A stretch of DNA of 64,000 nt from Tetradesmus obliquus. Lineage: Eukaryota; Chlorophyta; Chlorophyceae; Sphaeropleales; Scenedesmaceae. Position numbers and translations under genes: made by a program. Positions 23,101 through 34,490 of this stretch are shown one piece after another. Position 1 is the first letter of the stretch; every line of letters starts with the position of its first letter. The stretch is from contig CP126196.1 in NCBI GenBank assembly GCA_030272155.1, forward strand, positions 1,984,001 to 2,048,000. Reading direction: 5' to 3'. The notes under the pieces are model-generated. The model was not told the origin of the DNA, ran no database searches, and saw only the letters and a program-made list of their open reading frames with translations.

Positions 23101-23986
23101 TGCTTGTGCTGAACCTGGCTCCTGGCGCTTGCATCAAGACCTTTGCCTGCATGCTGTGCCTGCCTTCAATGCGCTGCTGCTGCTGCTGCTGTTGCTGTTG
23201 CAATTTCTGGTCTATGCCTGCGTTGCATGCGTTCCTTTCCCCTACAGCAGCCTGGCGCCGCCCCTTTTGCCGGCTCTGTCTCTGGCAGTGGTGGCATCAG
23301 CCCTTCATCCTCCCTGGCGCAGCCTGCTGTGGATGCTACAGCAGAAGCAAGGGAGCTCCTGCTGCAGCGCCAGCTGTCAACACCTATGATGCCTGCTGAC
23401 GTGGCAGCGCTGCAGCAGATGTACTCTCAGCAGCTGGCGCAGCTGCAGATGCTGCAGGCGCAGCTGCTGGGAAACCTGCCGCCCGAGCTGCAGCAGCACC
23501 AGCAGCAGCAGTACATGCAGCTGCTGGCGCAGGTGGCGCCCCGCACAGCATCAGGCAGCAGCCAGCAGCAGGATGTGCAGCAGCAGCAGCAGCAGCAGCA
23601 GCAGGGCAGCGGCAACGCTGGGGATGCCTCGCGCGGCGGCAGCGGCAGCAGCAGCAGTAAGGCGCTGCAGTTGCCTCGGCAGCCTCGGCACACTGCAGCA
23701 GACTTGTTCCGCCCTGATTCGTCTTCGTACACAGGGGGCTTACCCAGCAGCTCAGGGACCAGCCTGCAGCAGCTGCTGGAGAATGACAGGTTTCTGGAAG
23801 AAGATTCAGATATGGCCAGTGTGCCTTTCAATTTTGACATGGGGCGGCTACAGGCAATCATTGCAAAGGTGTACCCTGAGAGCGGGGGCCTCAGCCGCGC
23901 AAACATTGCAGCGTTGCAGCAGCAGGAGCAGCGCGAAGCAGGTGCAGAGGCAGCAGCACCGGCAGGCCCTGCAGCAGCAAGCTACA

Positions 23987-24035
<49 letters not shown>

Positions 24036-25184
24036 ACATGGTTTGAGTGTCCCTCCCAACTCCACTGGAGCGTTCGGCGCAGCAGCAGCGCTTGCGGCTG
24101 CTGCAGCAGCAGGCATCTCCTTTGATGCGACCACCAGCGCTGCAGCCGCCAGCAATAGCAGCAGCAGCATGTATGGAGGCTTCGGCGGCGCTGCCGGCTC
24201 CGCTGCAGCAGCAGCAGCAGCACTTGGCAGCTCGCGGTGCGGATCAGACAGCTTGAGCCAGACTGCAGCCGTCACCAGCAGCCGTGCTGCTGCCACCCCT
24301 GCATCAGGCACAGCAGGATCAGCAGGTGTGAAGTGTGGTGAGGTTCCTACTCTTGCATCTGTGCAGTCTGCAGGTGCCAGCAGCACCACCAGCAGCAAGC
24401 TGGATAGCACATGCCAGCCTTTAGAAACCAGCCCCAGCGCTACAAGCGCACAAAGTGCGCCACCCTGCTTGCTGCTTGCAAGCTCGCAGTGTGAGCAGCT
24501 CATCAGCAAAACAAGCCAGCCGCTACAATCCACACTGTCCGCACCAGCTACCGGTGCGCTGCAGTCGTTGCTGGAGCAGCAGCAGCAGCTGGAGCAGCAG
24601 CAGCAGCAGCAGCTGCTGCTGCCGCCTGATATGGCAGCAGTACTGAGTGAGGAGCTGAATCGGCTGCGCATGGCTGCCCCGATGCTGTCACAGCTGCTGG
24701 GCCTGGGTTGCCTGACCCAGCAGCAGCAGCAGCAGGACGGGCCGGCAGCAAGCATGCCGGAGGCAGCTGCTGTGACTGACAGCAGTAGCAGCAGCAGCAG
24801 GGTAGCTGAGTTGGAAGCACAGCTGGCAGGCCTGCAGCGCGAGAAGGACTACTTGTCAAATGTGCTGCAGGTGAGGTCGGGGTGTGAACTTCACACTGTG
24901 AAGCAGTGGCTGATGCTTGCATGCTGCTGATGCTGGCACAATCTCAAGAGCGTGCTCACACTGCCTTCGCACACGTATGCATGCGGGCACTTCATCCCTG
25001 TAGAATGCTTCAACAACAGCTGTTGTTGGCTTCAACATCTGCTGTCGCTGCCTGCTGCTGCTGCTGCTGCTGTGCTGCCGTGTGCACCCGCAGGAGCGTG
25101 AGCAGCACTGCCAGCAGCTGTACGGCCAGATCTCAGCACACCAGAATGAACTCAGGGAGCTGAGGATGAGGCTGTCTCACCTGG

Positions 25185-25229
<45 letters not shown>

Positions 25230-25243
25230 GGCGGCCGCGGTGA
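20159..25243 (+). CDS. C2-domain protein with long Gln/Ala/Ser-rich region and coiled coil
   Basis: Nine exons (20159-20189, 20277-20315, 20431-20496, 20765-20838, 21163-21228, 21585-21710, 22773-22934, 23248-24870, 25094-25243) are phase-consistent and give 778 residues. Residues 1-134 form a plant-type single C2 domain (GLLQITLKSATDLYKHDLFG, PYCQVDCGKYRVKGKTCK, GGQNPTWNETLFF, LSKDAVIGSAVIPI), followed by LEFKGPTLTTFG. C2 domains bind membranes, often with calcium. Two usual Asp positions look replaced: GKQQPY instead of GKxDPY in loop 1 and FAEHQLSKD instead of a DxD in loop 3, so calcium binding may be lost. The rest is Gln-rich with a heptad-like part near the end (ELEAQLAGLQREKDYLSNVL, ELRELRMRLSHLEQ), suggesting oligomerisation. 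The short first exon was chosen because its donor phase and sequence complete the first beta strand. Confidence 0.85.
21655..22116 (+). repeat. Tandem copies of exon 6 donor edge (C2 gene)
   Basis: The end of exon 6 (coding LEFKGPTLTTFGQVGQ, donor GTGAGG) at 21660-21716 recurs at about 21768-21825, 21869-21926 and 22058-22115, with a short remnant (GGGCAGGTGAGGCGCGC) at 21989-22006. All keep the GTGAGG donor. Sequence divergence is lowest between the second and third copies. Confidence 0.9.
22893..23014 (+). repeat. Copy of exon 7 donor edge (C2 gene)
   Basis: GGCAGCTTCACTGCAGCACAG followed by a CAG run (22893-22934) is repeated at 22969-23014 as GGTGCTTCCACTGCAGCACAG plus a CAG run, in the next intron. 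The intron also has a second pair of direct repeats (CACTGCAGGTGACTTGGC, at about 22333 and 22466). Confidence 0.8.
23995..24035 (+). repeat. Coding (CAG)n poly-Gln tract
   Basis: About 13 Gln codons in exon 8 of the C2 gene, nearly all CAG. Read on the other strand it is a long Leu/Cys/Ala run without gene character. Confidence 0.95.
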
Positions 25244-27716
25244 TTTGAGCGCTGCACCGCCGATTCACATACGCTGCACTTGCTTTCGACCCCTGAACTG
25301 CAAGAGCTTGATGATGTCACTGGAACGGCGTGAGGCAGCAATGCATGTCATGGCCACAGGATCCGTGCTGTTTCTTTTAAGGCGGTGCGCATCTTTGTTG
25401 GCTGGCTGCCGGTGGCAATTGCTCACCTGAAGATGCCCGGTGCAGCAGCTGCTTGCTGTTGAGGCGGTGCAGCAGGTGTTGCTAGCATCCATTGCTTCAG
25501 CACTGCTTGATCAGGGCAACGCCCTTAGGAAGCGGAGAGGCTGCACTGCCTGGGCAAAGACTGCCGTTTCATTGTGAGGGTGGCTGATGGTCACACAATC
25601 ATTGCTGTGCTGCGCCTAAGGACGCCTCGCGCAGCGCAGTCGCTGCATGCTGTTGAGGCAGGGCAGCATCGTGGCTCTGACCTGGCATGTATGGCTTATG
25701 TTGATGGTGTGCAATCACTGCATATCACAAGTCGATGGCTTTGCTGTCAGTTCAGCCTTGCAGACTAAACAAAACAAACAAAAAAACAGCTTATAATGCT
25801 TACATCAGCGCTGTTGAGAGCATTGGGGAGTGTTGGGGCTGCATTGCATGGGTGAGACTGTCCTGTCATTGCGCTGGGGTTGGTTGCGGCCACACAGTTG
25901 CTGCGCTGTGCTGGGCAGCAGCTCCCACGGCTGTTTACACCATTAAAGTATTCTACTGGGGTCATATGCAATGCACGCCTGCGTCAGATATCTGCAGCCA
26001 AAGCAGCTGCATCAGGAGCACGCCAGCCTCTCTGCTGCTGTCTGTGCTGATTTGGTTGTGCATGCATTCAGGGGCGTGCATCCTCCCTGATGTAGACTGC
26101 TCTGTGTCCTCACCACGATCTTGTAACTGCATCAGCGTCAATGTGGCTGGGTGCCGGCTGCCGCAAAGTCTGCAGCAAGACCCCTGCATCTGTGGTCAAC
26201 GCTGCTGCAGCATGTGCGCTCATGTGTTGGCAGCATGTGCAGAGGTTCTGCGCCTCTGCATTTGTACACGCATTTTGGACACGCATTTGGACTGGCCTTC
26301 AAGGTCGATCATGCACAAAGCTCTGCACTGCATTTTGTGTGGATGGATGCAGTGCTGTCAGCACTGGGCTGTGTACGAATGGAAGTGCAGTGCAAACAGT
26401 CGAGACACCCCTGGGCTGTGTGTGATGGATGCAATGCCAAGAGTAGAGACACCCTGCGCGCATGCTGTGCAGCAAAAGACAAATCAGATTGCACGTATGG
26501 CACCAGAGAGCGTGTTGCTCGTGGTTTCTGAGTTACACATGCGTCTTCTGCTTTGTTGCAGAGGCACCGACGGTGCAAGTGAGCTTGCTGCATTGGACGT
26601 TTTTGTGTTGTTTACACGTGGCTTTCGGTCAGCAGTGTTCAGATGGGCGCCGATGCAACCAGTTGTGCATCATAAACCTCTCGGTGAGCTGTGCATTACA
26701 CACACAATTGCCAGATGCACACTGCAGCTAGCAGGCTACGGGGTGGCAACTGTAGTTGGATGGCACACAGGTACCTGCCTGCTGTTGTGTGGCGAGTGCT
26801 TCCTGGCTGTCACAGCAGTTGCAGCAGCTGCTGCTGCTGCTGCATGCGCACATTCAGGCGAAGATGCCTTCCGCACTTCGATTGCTTTTCCTGGGTACGT
26901 ATGCTTGCCATGTTGCTTGTTTGGCATGCAGTGTGTGTGCTGTTGTACACCGCATTATCATGTGTTCCATGCCCTCCCTAATGCATGTCTGTGCACCACA
27001 CACAATGGCATGGAATTGCTGCCTACAGTGGATACATCGCTTTCAAATGGCTACAGAGCTCACTGGGCTGATTGAGCATTGCAGAGGGATGTGACGCGTC
27101 ATTGTGCAGCATCATCATGCGCTGCTCACCCTCTACTGTCACACTGCTGCTGCTGCTTCACAGAAGAGCTGCTCTGTGCACTGTTGAGAGAGATCTAACG
27201 CTGCTTGCGCTCATCCGTGCACAGTGACTGAGCACACACTGTGGGTACACCTTATGCCGCAGCTGGCACGGGCACATGAACTGCCTGCGTCAGCTGAGGC
27301 ATCTGTTGTGCCTCTCATGCAGCAGCAAGGGTCAGCAGACCGACACAGAGGATCTTGATGAAAGTACTAAAGCCGTGCAAGAGTGGAAAGTGCATTGTTG
27401 TTGCTTAGGCATGTATCTTGCGCATGCTGTCTGTTGCTTTCAGGGTTGTGTTGCTGAGTCCTGTTACTGTTGAGGCAAAGCATCATCAGCCGAGCACTCT
27501 ACTGTGCGCTATGGAGAGATGCCTGGCAGAAAACTATGCGGGGATTGTTTAGGACTAATTCGTTGTGAGTCCAGTTGCCTATCTTAGATGGTGCGAGTCA
27601 CCCCATTCTCTTGTGGATGCATCTTTGTGCTGGCCTGCCACACATGTTGCAAGGTTTGGTTGCACCAATGGCAGCGGCAGTAGCAGCGGGAATCGTTCCT
27701 GTGGAGTTACATTGAC

Positions 27717-27940
27717 GGCAGATGTGTCTGACAATGCAGGGGATGGCAGATGTATCTGACATTGCAGGGGATGGCAGATGTGTCTGACAATGCAGGGGAT
27801 GACAGATGTGTCTGACAATGCAGGGGACGGCAGATGTGTCTGACATTGCAGGGGATGGCAGATGTGTCTGACAATGCAGGGGATGGCAGATGTATCTGAC
27901 ATTGCAGGGGATGGCAGATGTGTCTGACATTGCAGGGGAT
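27717..27940. repeat. 28-bp minisatellite, 8 copies
   Basis: Eight head-to-tail units of 28 bp (consensus begins GGCAGATGTGTCTGACA and ends TGCAGGGGAT) fill 224 bp exactly. Units differ at two or three sites, alternating GTGTCTGACAATG and GTATCTGACATTG types, which suggests higher-order two-unit duplications. Each unit contains TGCAG, the local acceptor-like word. Confidence 0.95.
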
Positions 27941-27990
27941 GACTCTCACGGCAGTGAGTTGTGGCTTAGTTGTTGTACTCAGTTTGTTGT

Positions 27991-27991
27991 A

Positions 27992-28025
<34 letters not shown>

Positions 28026-28026
28026 T
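27991..28026. repeat. Heptamer repeat (CTCAGTG)n
   Basis: Five consecutive CTCAGTG-type units, with degenerate copies (GTACTCAGT) on both sides from about 27976 to 28040. Confidence 0.85.
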
Positions 28027-30231
28027 GTAGTACTCAGTGCTTGTGGGAGTCAGTGGCACTGCTGGTCTGAGAAGCATGCCCAGAGTGCTGTTGTGTTGTG
28101 CCGAGTCTGCTGCTGTGTTGCTGCTTTGTTTGGCTTGCTGCATGCCTGAGCCAAATGGTATCTGAGCCTTTAGGCAGAGTGGGAGATTGAAAGAAGGCTT
28201 GCATACCGGGGCGTTCGTGCCTGGCGTTAGTCTAGGCATTTGTCCGTTGTCTGTTTGCAGGGCTTTTTGCTGCTGGTGGCGCCCCAACTCTGCTTACCTG
28301 TGCCGAAGCACCTTTCTTGGCCGGTTGCTTTGTTGTATTTGTGCTGCTAGAGGATGGGCCACATCAGCCTGCATGTAAGTCCACTAAGTGTGCAGTATCT
28401 GCAGCCTGAGGTCACTAAAAAGCGCAGCCCAGGTGCACGCGCACAGCCGAAGCGGTACAGCAGCTGTTTGCATTGCTACTGCGTGCAGAACTAGCGTACT
28501 AGGTGCGGCGACAGCTGCAGATAGCTAGGCTGGCGCCTGAGTTGGAGTGTTGTGTCGAGACTTGTTGTGTTTGTGATGCGACATGGCAGTGCTTGTAGTC
28601 TGCTGCTCTGGGAAGCTGTTGTGACTGCTCAATCTGCTTGTGTGGCCAACACTGTGTTGCTGCTGTCGGCTATGCAAGGGACGAAACTCAGCTTCATATA
28701 TGCTACAGGTTGCCACGGTCTGTTGTTTGTGGGTGCAGGGAAATGCTGGATATTTGTATCCTAGTCATGGAGTGACGGATGTTGCCGTCTTCTGCAAAAG
28801 CATACACTTTGCCTCGAATCAGTTTTCACTGCAGCATGTGGCCAGCTGCACAGCAGCAGTAGCCTGCTGAGGCTGTCTAACAAGCAGCGTTGCACACACT
28901 GACAGCGGCTGGTGCGTTGCTGTATCGCTGGTGCACCGTCAGGCACACACACGCACACCAAATGCGTGTGGACCTGTGCGCCTGCATGCACACAACCGCT
29001 CTGTAAATATGCATTGCTCTGATGCCATTCCTGCAGGCCCCAGGAGGGCTATGCAGCAGCACATTTGCCATATGCATGCCGGTGAGGTTTAAAGAGCTCA
29101 TGCGCATCATTGGCTCTATGCAGGGGTCACTACCAATGGTGACGCCCTGTGTCCCATCACACGTGTTGACAGCGTGCCTACTCTGCCACTCACACAGTGT
29201 TATGTGCAGCGGAGGTATGCAGCTGTGTTTGTATGCGGGCGGTGAGCAGGGCGATTGAAGTCATTTGGTTGCATGCAGTTTGCGTGCCCTCCCACCAATC
29301 TGTGCGCGGCGCTGCACTTGATGATCAGTGCTGTGCTGCGGTATGGCTTGCTTGTTGTTTTGCTTTGTGCTGCACTTGCTAAAGCACTCTGGTCATAAAC
29401 ACCAGGCTCTGCTGTGGATGCCTGCAGTGCCATGCAGCAGGACATCTGCCAGGTCAACCAGCCATGATGGCTCTTGTGGACACTTCTGGGAGTCCGGCCA
29501 ACGTAGTGCTAGTGCTAGCACTTCATGTGGACCCTCGCAGGAGGTGCTGCTGCTGTTTTTCCAGGACGCCAGCTAGTTATTCTTGGCAAATCTACACGGA
29601 CCAACCCAGCTGGTGGCTTGCAGCGTGCGTGACGTGGTGAGGCAGGGTTTACCTTCTTTCCTGCAACTCTTTATACGGGCATGACGTGTGTAATCATGAC
29701 ACGTCGGATAAGTTCCACTTTGTTGTGATGGCCAGCCACGGGATACTCTGGGAGCAGAGCAGCTCTTGTACTTGTATGCTTTGATCCATAAGTTTTACTT
29801 GTATGTTCGCAGCTGCCAGTAGTGATAGCTGGCTAGCAGTGTGTGTCGGCCCTGGTGGTCCACACTGTGACAGCACTGCTGAGCAGCTGCCTGAACTGCG
29901 TACAGCCAACAGCCTAGGCTTGTTGTTTGCCTGCTGTGTTGCTGCTGCTGGCTTACATAACACATTCATGGCTATTGGTTGACAATAAATCAAGGCAAGT
30001 TGCACGAAAGCGTCAAAGAACCGACACCTGGCAGCGACGTCAACAAAGAGGGCTTTGGACGATGTATGATCAAGGTTCTGGGGTTGTGAAACGCTCAAAA
30101 CAAGCTGCTACCGTCCTACTGGTACATGATATTGATAAAAATCTTGCAAACGTTTGTTGCTGTGGCCTTACTCCCTACCTGCGCGTCGAAAGTCTTGCGG
30201 CCGGTGGCGCATTCACAAGCGGAACATAGCC

Positions 30232-31512
30232 ATGACCGAAAGCAACAGTAGCTCGATAATACCAGGGGAGCTGCAATTTCAGCTGGGTCCTTCAAACAGG
30301 CGGAAGTGTCGACGCACGCTCGTGAAGACACAGCAGACAGCACAGCTTGCCATTGTGGCCTCCAGCAGCAGATCTGCTCAATCACAAACCAGAAACGGTC
30401 AGCGAGTGCCATGCTTCGCTTCTATCAGCTCAGCCATGCCCGCTGGAGACACACAGGCGCCTGGTGAGCTACTGCTCAGCAGTAACAAAGATCCTGCTTG
30501 GATCGAGCAACTGGTTGCTCTAGATGCTCTTATAACTCAAAGCAGCAAGCAGATGATCAAATACGCACCATACCTATGCTTGTCACCTTCGATGTGGGAG
30601 CACCAGGCTGTCCTGCTGTCTTGACTGGTGCTGCAGCTCTCTTCAGCAGCATGCTTCCTTGTCACATCATGTTGCTGCTTTCCTGCAAGCTTGGACTCCT
30701 CTCACCGCCCTGGCAGCACATCAAGCTGTGGCTGATTCCTTACACAATTTTACTTCCGCCAAATGTACTGCAATCGCATGCGCAGTCAAGTTGACCAGCA
30801 GCCCATGTCCTGCAAGCCTGTCTGCTGTGTGTGCTGCACAGCTCAGCAAGCCTGCTGTGAGCCCGACTGCCTTGTATCTAACAATTGCAAATTGCTGTAA
30901 CTGCAGCTCACCCAAGCTTTGTATAATGCTCTATTCACATGATTCCTCCTGCAGGCTCCACGCGGGCCATGCCACTCTTCATGGTGGCGTCAGCAGCAGA
31001 AACAAAGCCAAGCAGCAGCAGCAGCAATGTACCAAACTGGCGGCTGGTAGCAGCAAACCTGGGTGCTGGCGCAACAGCTGGTTGTGCAGTTGAGGCAGGT
31101 GAGGGCCCCCACCTCGCAATGTACTGCATGGACCATGCAGTTTCCTGCAATGCTGCCACACTCTGCTCGTCCGTCTGCATTGCTGCAGCAGCAGCAGTCT
31201 CACCGACGTATCCTTGCACCTTGGTAACAACACACTTGGCAGCATGTGGTCCTGCAGTGCAAGCAACGTGTGAGAAGCCTCCAGCTGCAAGCAGCCTCAC
31301 AACAGCTCTCCAGAGGTGCCTCATGCAATCCAGCTTGTGAGATCAACTAGGCCACGGTGCGCTGCTGCGGAACTGCAACCCCGGGCTTTTGCAGCTCATC
31401 CTGAATGAGCAAGCCAATACTTCATGATGAGCCATTGCCGTACGCTGCTGCAACACCAAGAGCTTCTTCAGCTTACCACAAAACCAAACCAACCTGTGCC
31501 GATTTTAATGTC

Positions 31513-31564
<52 letters not shown>

Positions 31565-31706
31565 CGCGCAGCGCTGTACCCCATTGACACCATCAAGACG
31601 CGGCTGCAGGCCATGATCGGCGGCGGCGGCCTCAAGGCGCTGCTGTCATCGGGCGGAGGCAAAGGGCTGTACGCGGGCGTGTGGGGCAACCTGGCGGGTG
31701 AGGAGG

Positions 31707-31738
<32 letters not shown>

Positions 31739-31763
31739 TGCAGTGAGACAGCAGTAGCGGCGT

Positions 31764-31808
<45 letters not shown>

Positions 31809-33545
31809 GTGACCCTTTGAACATGTCCTTGCCATCAGAGCAAGTACTCAGCAGCAGCAGGGGCAATGAGTGCGCACGTGCACGTCGGTTTGCACGGCTC
31901 TTATCATGCGCCACATGTGTGTTGTCACTGTCTGTTTCTTGACATGTTCAACATACACTTCTTTGGCGTGGGCCCCTCCTCTGCCATCTTCATACCTGTC
32001 GATGAGCCGGTGGAGCACTGGGTGTACCACCTCTCACCATGCACGACATTTTCCCTGCGTCAATTTGTGTGGTTTCTGTCACATATCATTTGCAGGCGTG
32101 GCGCCATCTTCTGCCATCTTCATGGCTGTCTACGAGCCAGTGAAGCATTGGGTGTACAAGAACAGCAGCGAGGAGCAGCACTGGCTAGGCCCCGTGCTGG
32201 CAGGCATGGCTGCTGGCGCTGCTGCATCACTGACGAGGGTGCCCACTGAGGTCGTAAAGCAGCGGCTGCAGACGCGCGAGTTTGCAGGAGCAGCGGCCGC
32301 GGTGAGTGGCGCCAGATGTGTATCTATGTTGTGATGTTGGGTGCGTTGGGCGCAGCAGCTGCACACAGCACGGAGTGTGGGTGCGAGCACGAGCTGCAGA
32401 CGCGCGAGTTTGCAGGAGCAGCGGCCGCGGTGAGTGCGCACAGCTAGTTATGCTGCTTTGGTGCTGGCGCTGCTGCGTCACTGACGAGGGTGCCCACTGA
32501 GGTCGTCAAGCAGCGGCTGCAGACGCGCGAGTTTGCAGGAGCAGCGGCCGCGGTGAGTGGCGCCAGATGTGTATCTATATTGTGCTGTTGGGTGCGTTGG
32601 GTGCAGCAGCTGCACACAGCACGGAGTGGCGGGTGTGAGCACGAGCTGCAGACGCGCCAGTTTGCAGGAGCAGCGGCCGCGGTGAGTGGTGCCAGATACA
32701 CCGCCATTGCTACTGTAGTATGTCTGTAAGTTGACTGCACCTCAACTGTACTTTGACTGCGATTGACTGTGTGTCAACTGTAATTGACTGTGTTTGACTG
32801 TACGTTGACTGCGCTTTGACTGCAGATCCGCTCCATTGTGGCCAAGGAGGGCCTGCGCGGCCTCTGCGCCGGCTACGGCGCCTTCCAGCTGCATGCCAGC
32901 TGCATGACTTGATTGCAGCACACTTCCTTTCAATATCCCGTGTTTTAGCCGCCGCGAAGACCGCTTTGCCGCCGCCAAGAGCGCTCTGTACTTTGACTGG
33001 CTGCCTTTGCTAGCTTTGCTTCATTGTTGGACGAAGCTGTCGCTGCTCCATCTGTTCTGCCGCAGATCCGCTCCATTGTGGCCAAGGAAGGCCTGCGGGG
33101 CCTCTACGCTGGCTACGGCGCCTTCCTGCTGCGCGACCTGCCCTTCGATGCGATCGAGTTTGTGGCCTACGAGCAGCTGCGCAAGGCCGCAGGCAGGCTG
33201 CTGCAGCGGGACCCGAATCCTGTGGAGGTGTCAATCGTGGGCGCGATTGCTGGAGGCTTCACAGGTGAGGCATGCCGTGAGGCCTTTGTGCAGCAGCACT
33301 GCATGCCGCATGATGTTTGCTCTGTTGTTTGGAGGTGTTTTCTCTGTTGTGTGGAGGTGTCTATCGTGGGGGCCATTGCTGGAGGCTTCAGAGGTGAGGC
33401 ATGGCGTGCAGCAGCACTTGATGCAGCATTGTGCTGTGACCAGCCATATGTGGCGCGCATAAGTGAAGCAGATGTATGCTGCAGCCTGACGCAGCATATA
33501 GGTGTGCCGCACTGAAGAAGTACACTGATCAGCCGGTTCCTGATG

Positions 33546-33592
<47 letters not shown>

Positions 33593-34293
33593 CATCGTGA
33601 CCACGCCGCTGGACGTGCTCAAGACGCGGCTGATGACGCAGGGCACCAGCGGCCGCTACAAGAACCTGGTGGACGCCACACTGCAGGTGCGACACCCTTA
33701 CACTGTACACTGATGAAGAACCGGCTGTCTCGATGCAATATGACAGTATTAGGCAATGGTATATGCACAACCGTTCACCTGCAAGCAATGCTGGTGCAAG
33801 CAATGCTGATGCATGTACAGTGAGCCGTGGCTTTGTTGCCTGTGAGGCACAGTTAGTGTGCTCGCTCTGGCAGCTCTGCTAAAGTCCGTTGTCTTCAGCG
33901 CCGCAGCACCGGGGCCCTGCCTTTGTCGTGCTACAGTGCTACTGTGCGGGGCTTCCGCCCCTGTGTCATGCCAAATAACAACACAAGGTGAAGCCCTTCT
34001 TGCTGCACAATACTGACCTGGCTGACTGCCTTCCTGCACACCTGCACTGTGGATGTTTCTGGATGCAGATTGCGCGCACGGAGGGCCTGGGTGCATTCAT
34101 GTCAGGCTGGCAGCCGCGGCTGATGTGGATCAGTTTGGGCGGCTTTGTGTTCTTCCCGGCGCTGGAAGCAGCCAAGAAGCTGTACTCGCATGATGGCCGC
34201 GGCATGCACTCCACGCCCAGTGACACTGCGTTCGTGATTGAGGAGCTTGAGGCGGAGGAGGAGTCGCGCCTGAAGAAGGGCAAGAAGAAGTAG
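30232..34293 (+). CDS. SAMC: S-adenosylmethionine carrier, mitochondrial carrier (SLC25) family
   Basis: Seven exons (30232-30463, 30955-31098, 31572-31697, 32096-32301, 33066-33264, 33592-33686, 34069-34293) are phase-consistent and give 408 residues. The three carrier signatures are present: PIDTIKTR (129-136), PTEVVKQR (217-224) and PLDVLKTR (308-315), with GLYAGVWGNLAG, GLRGLYAGYGAFLLRDLPFD and LVVTTPLDV-like surroundings that match plant SAMC/SAMT, which exchanges SAM for SAH across the plastid envelope (and mitochondrial membrane). Residues 1-100 are Ser/Gln/Arg-rich, fitting a transit peptide; the first exon is my inference, supported by phase and composition. The C-terminus (EELEAEEESRLKKGKKK) is longer and more charged than in plants as I recall them. 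Every intron from the third on carries either a CTG run or duplicated exon edges. Confidence 0.9.
31512..31563 (+). repeat. (CTG)n tract before exon 3 acceptor (SAM carrier)
   Basis: About 16 CTG triplets lie 8 bases before the acceptor AG at 31570-31571. A shorter coding-like (CAG)n follows in the next intron (31709-31740 and 31766-31806). Confidence 0.9.
31958..32035 (+). repeat. Copy of exon 4 acceptor edge (SAM carrier)
   Basis: GGCGTGGGCCCCTCCTCTGCC with CATCTTCAT, GAGCCGGTGGAGCACTGGG and TGTAC repeats the start of exon 4 (32096-32160) with about 15% differences. The acceptor in this copy is degraded (TTCTTT before GGCGTG). Confidence 0.85.
32206..32700 (+). repeat. Four copies of exon 4 donor edge (SAM carrier)
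   Basis: The end of exon 4 (coding RLQTREFAGAAAA, donor GTGAGT) at 32262-32310 is repeated at about 32391-32436, 32460-32580 (a longer copy that also repeats the AASLTRVPTEVVKQ coding part) and 32641-32695. All keep GCGGCCGCGGTGAGT. The first and third share the intron sequence after the donor too, so duplicated units are roughly 130-180 bp. Confidence 0.95.
32822..32896 (+). repeat. Copy of exon 5 acceptor edge (SAM carrier)
   Basis: CTGCAG|ATCCGCTCCATTGTGG through GGCTACGGCGCCTTCC repeats the first ~70 bp of exon 5 (33066-33130), then diverges. It is preceded by a degenerate GACTGT/TTGACTG repeat (32730-32822). Confidence 0.9.
33218..33415 (+). repeat. Copy of exon 5 donor edge (SAM carrier)
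   Basis: The stretch GTGGAGGTGTCAATCGTGGG to GTGAGGCATGCCGTG at 33221-33280 recurs at 33349-33406 with a few substitutions, in the intron, retaining a GGTGAGG donor. Confidence 0.9.
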
Positions 34294-34490
34294 AGAAATT
34301 CGGTTCTGGTTGTGTACAGATGTACATATGTGTGGGTTTGATGGAGGTTTGTGATTGAGGAGCTTGAGGCAGAGGAGGAGTCGCGCCTGAAGAAGAAGGG
34401 CAAGAAGAAGTAGAGCCTGCATGAACCCGGTTCTGGCCGTGTTCAGAAGATGTGTAGGTTTTAGGGAGGTTTGTGGTTGAGGAGTTGGCA
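34200..34490 (+). repeat. Copy of the stop-codon end of the SAM carrier
   Basis: GTGATTGAGGAGCTTGAGG through the Lys-coding run and TAGAG at 34232-34297 is repeated at 34350-34416 (one extra AAG), followed by the same AACCCGGTTCTGG-like flank, and a third partial copy starts at about 34462. The extra coding copy lies beyond the stop and is not translated. Confidence 0.9.

Larger units (their letters stand above)
25244..30231. other. 5-kb interval with no supported gene
   Basis: No exon chain with family resemblance was found on either strand. A long open frame at about 25735-27075 is very rich in Cys, Trp and His, has no recognisable domain and is probably accidental. A few AG...GT-bounded open stretches (28259-28373, 29038-29085) could be exons of an unknown or non-coding transcript. 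Minisatellite and heptamer arrays are listed separately. The 3' UTR of the C2 gene and promoter of the SAM carrier lie at its ends. Confidence 0.5.

Noticed and set aside
25735..27075. Open frame of 446 codons on the plus strand
   Set aside because: Very rich in Cys, His and Trp, no domain, no initiator context and no flanking splice signals that improve it; read as chance openness in a moderately GC-rich interval.
27717..27940. CRISPR-like array
   Set aside because: Units are contiguous 28-bp repeats without spacers in a eukaryotic genome; a minisatellite.
28555..28580. VFVMRHGS resembling a histidine-phosphatase RHG motif
   Set aside because: The rest of the frame lacks the second His and acidic motifs and has no supported exon structure.
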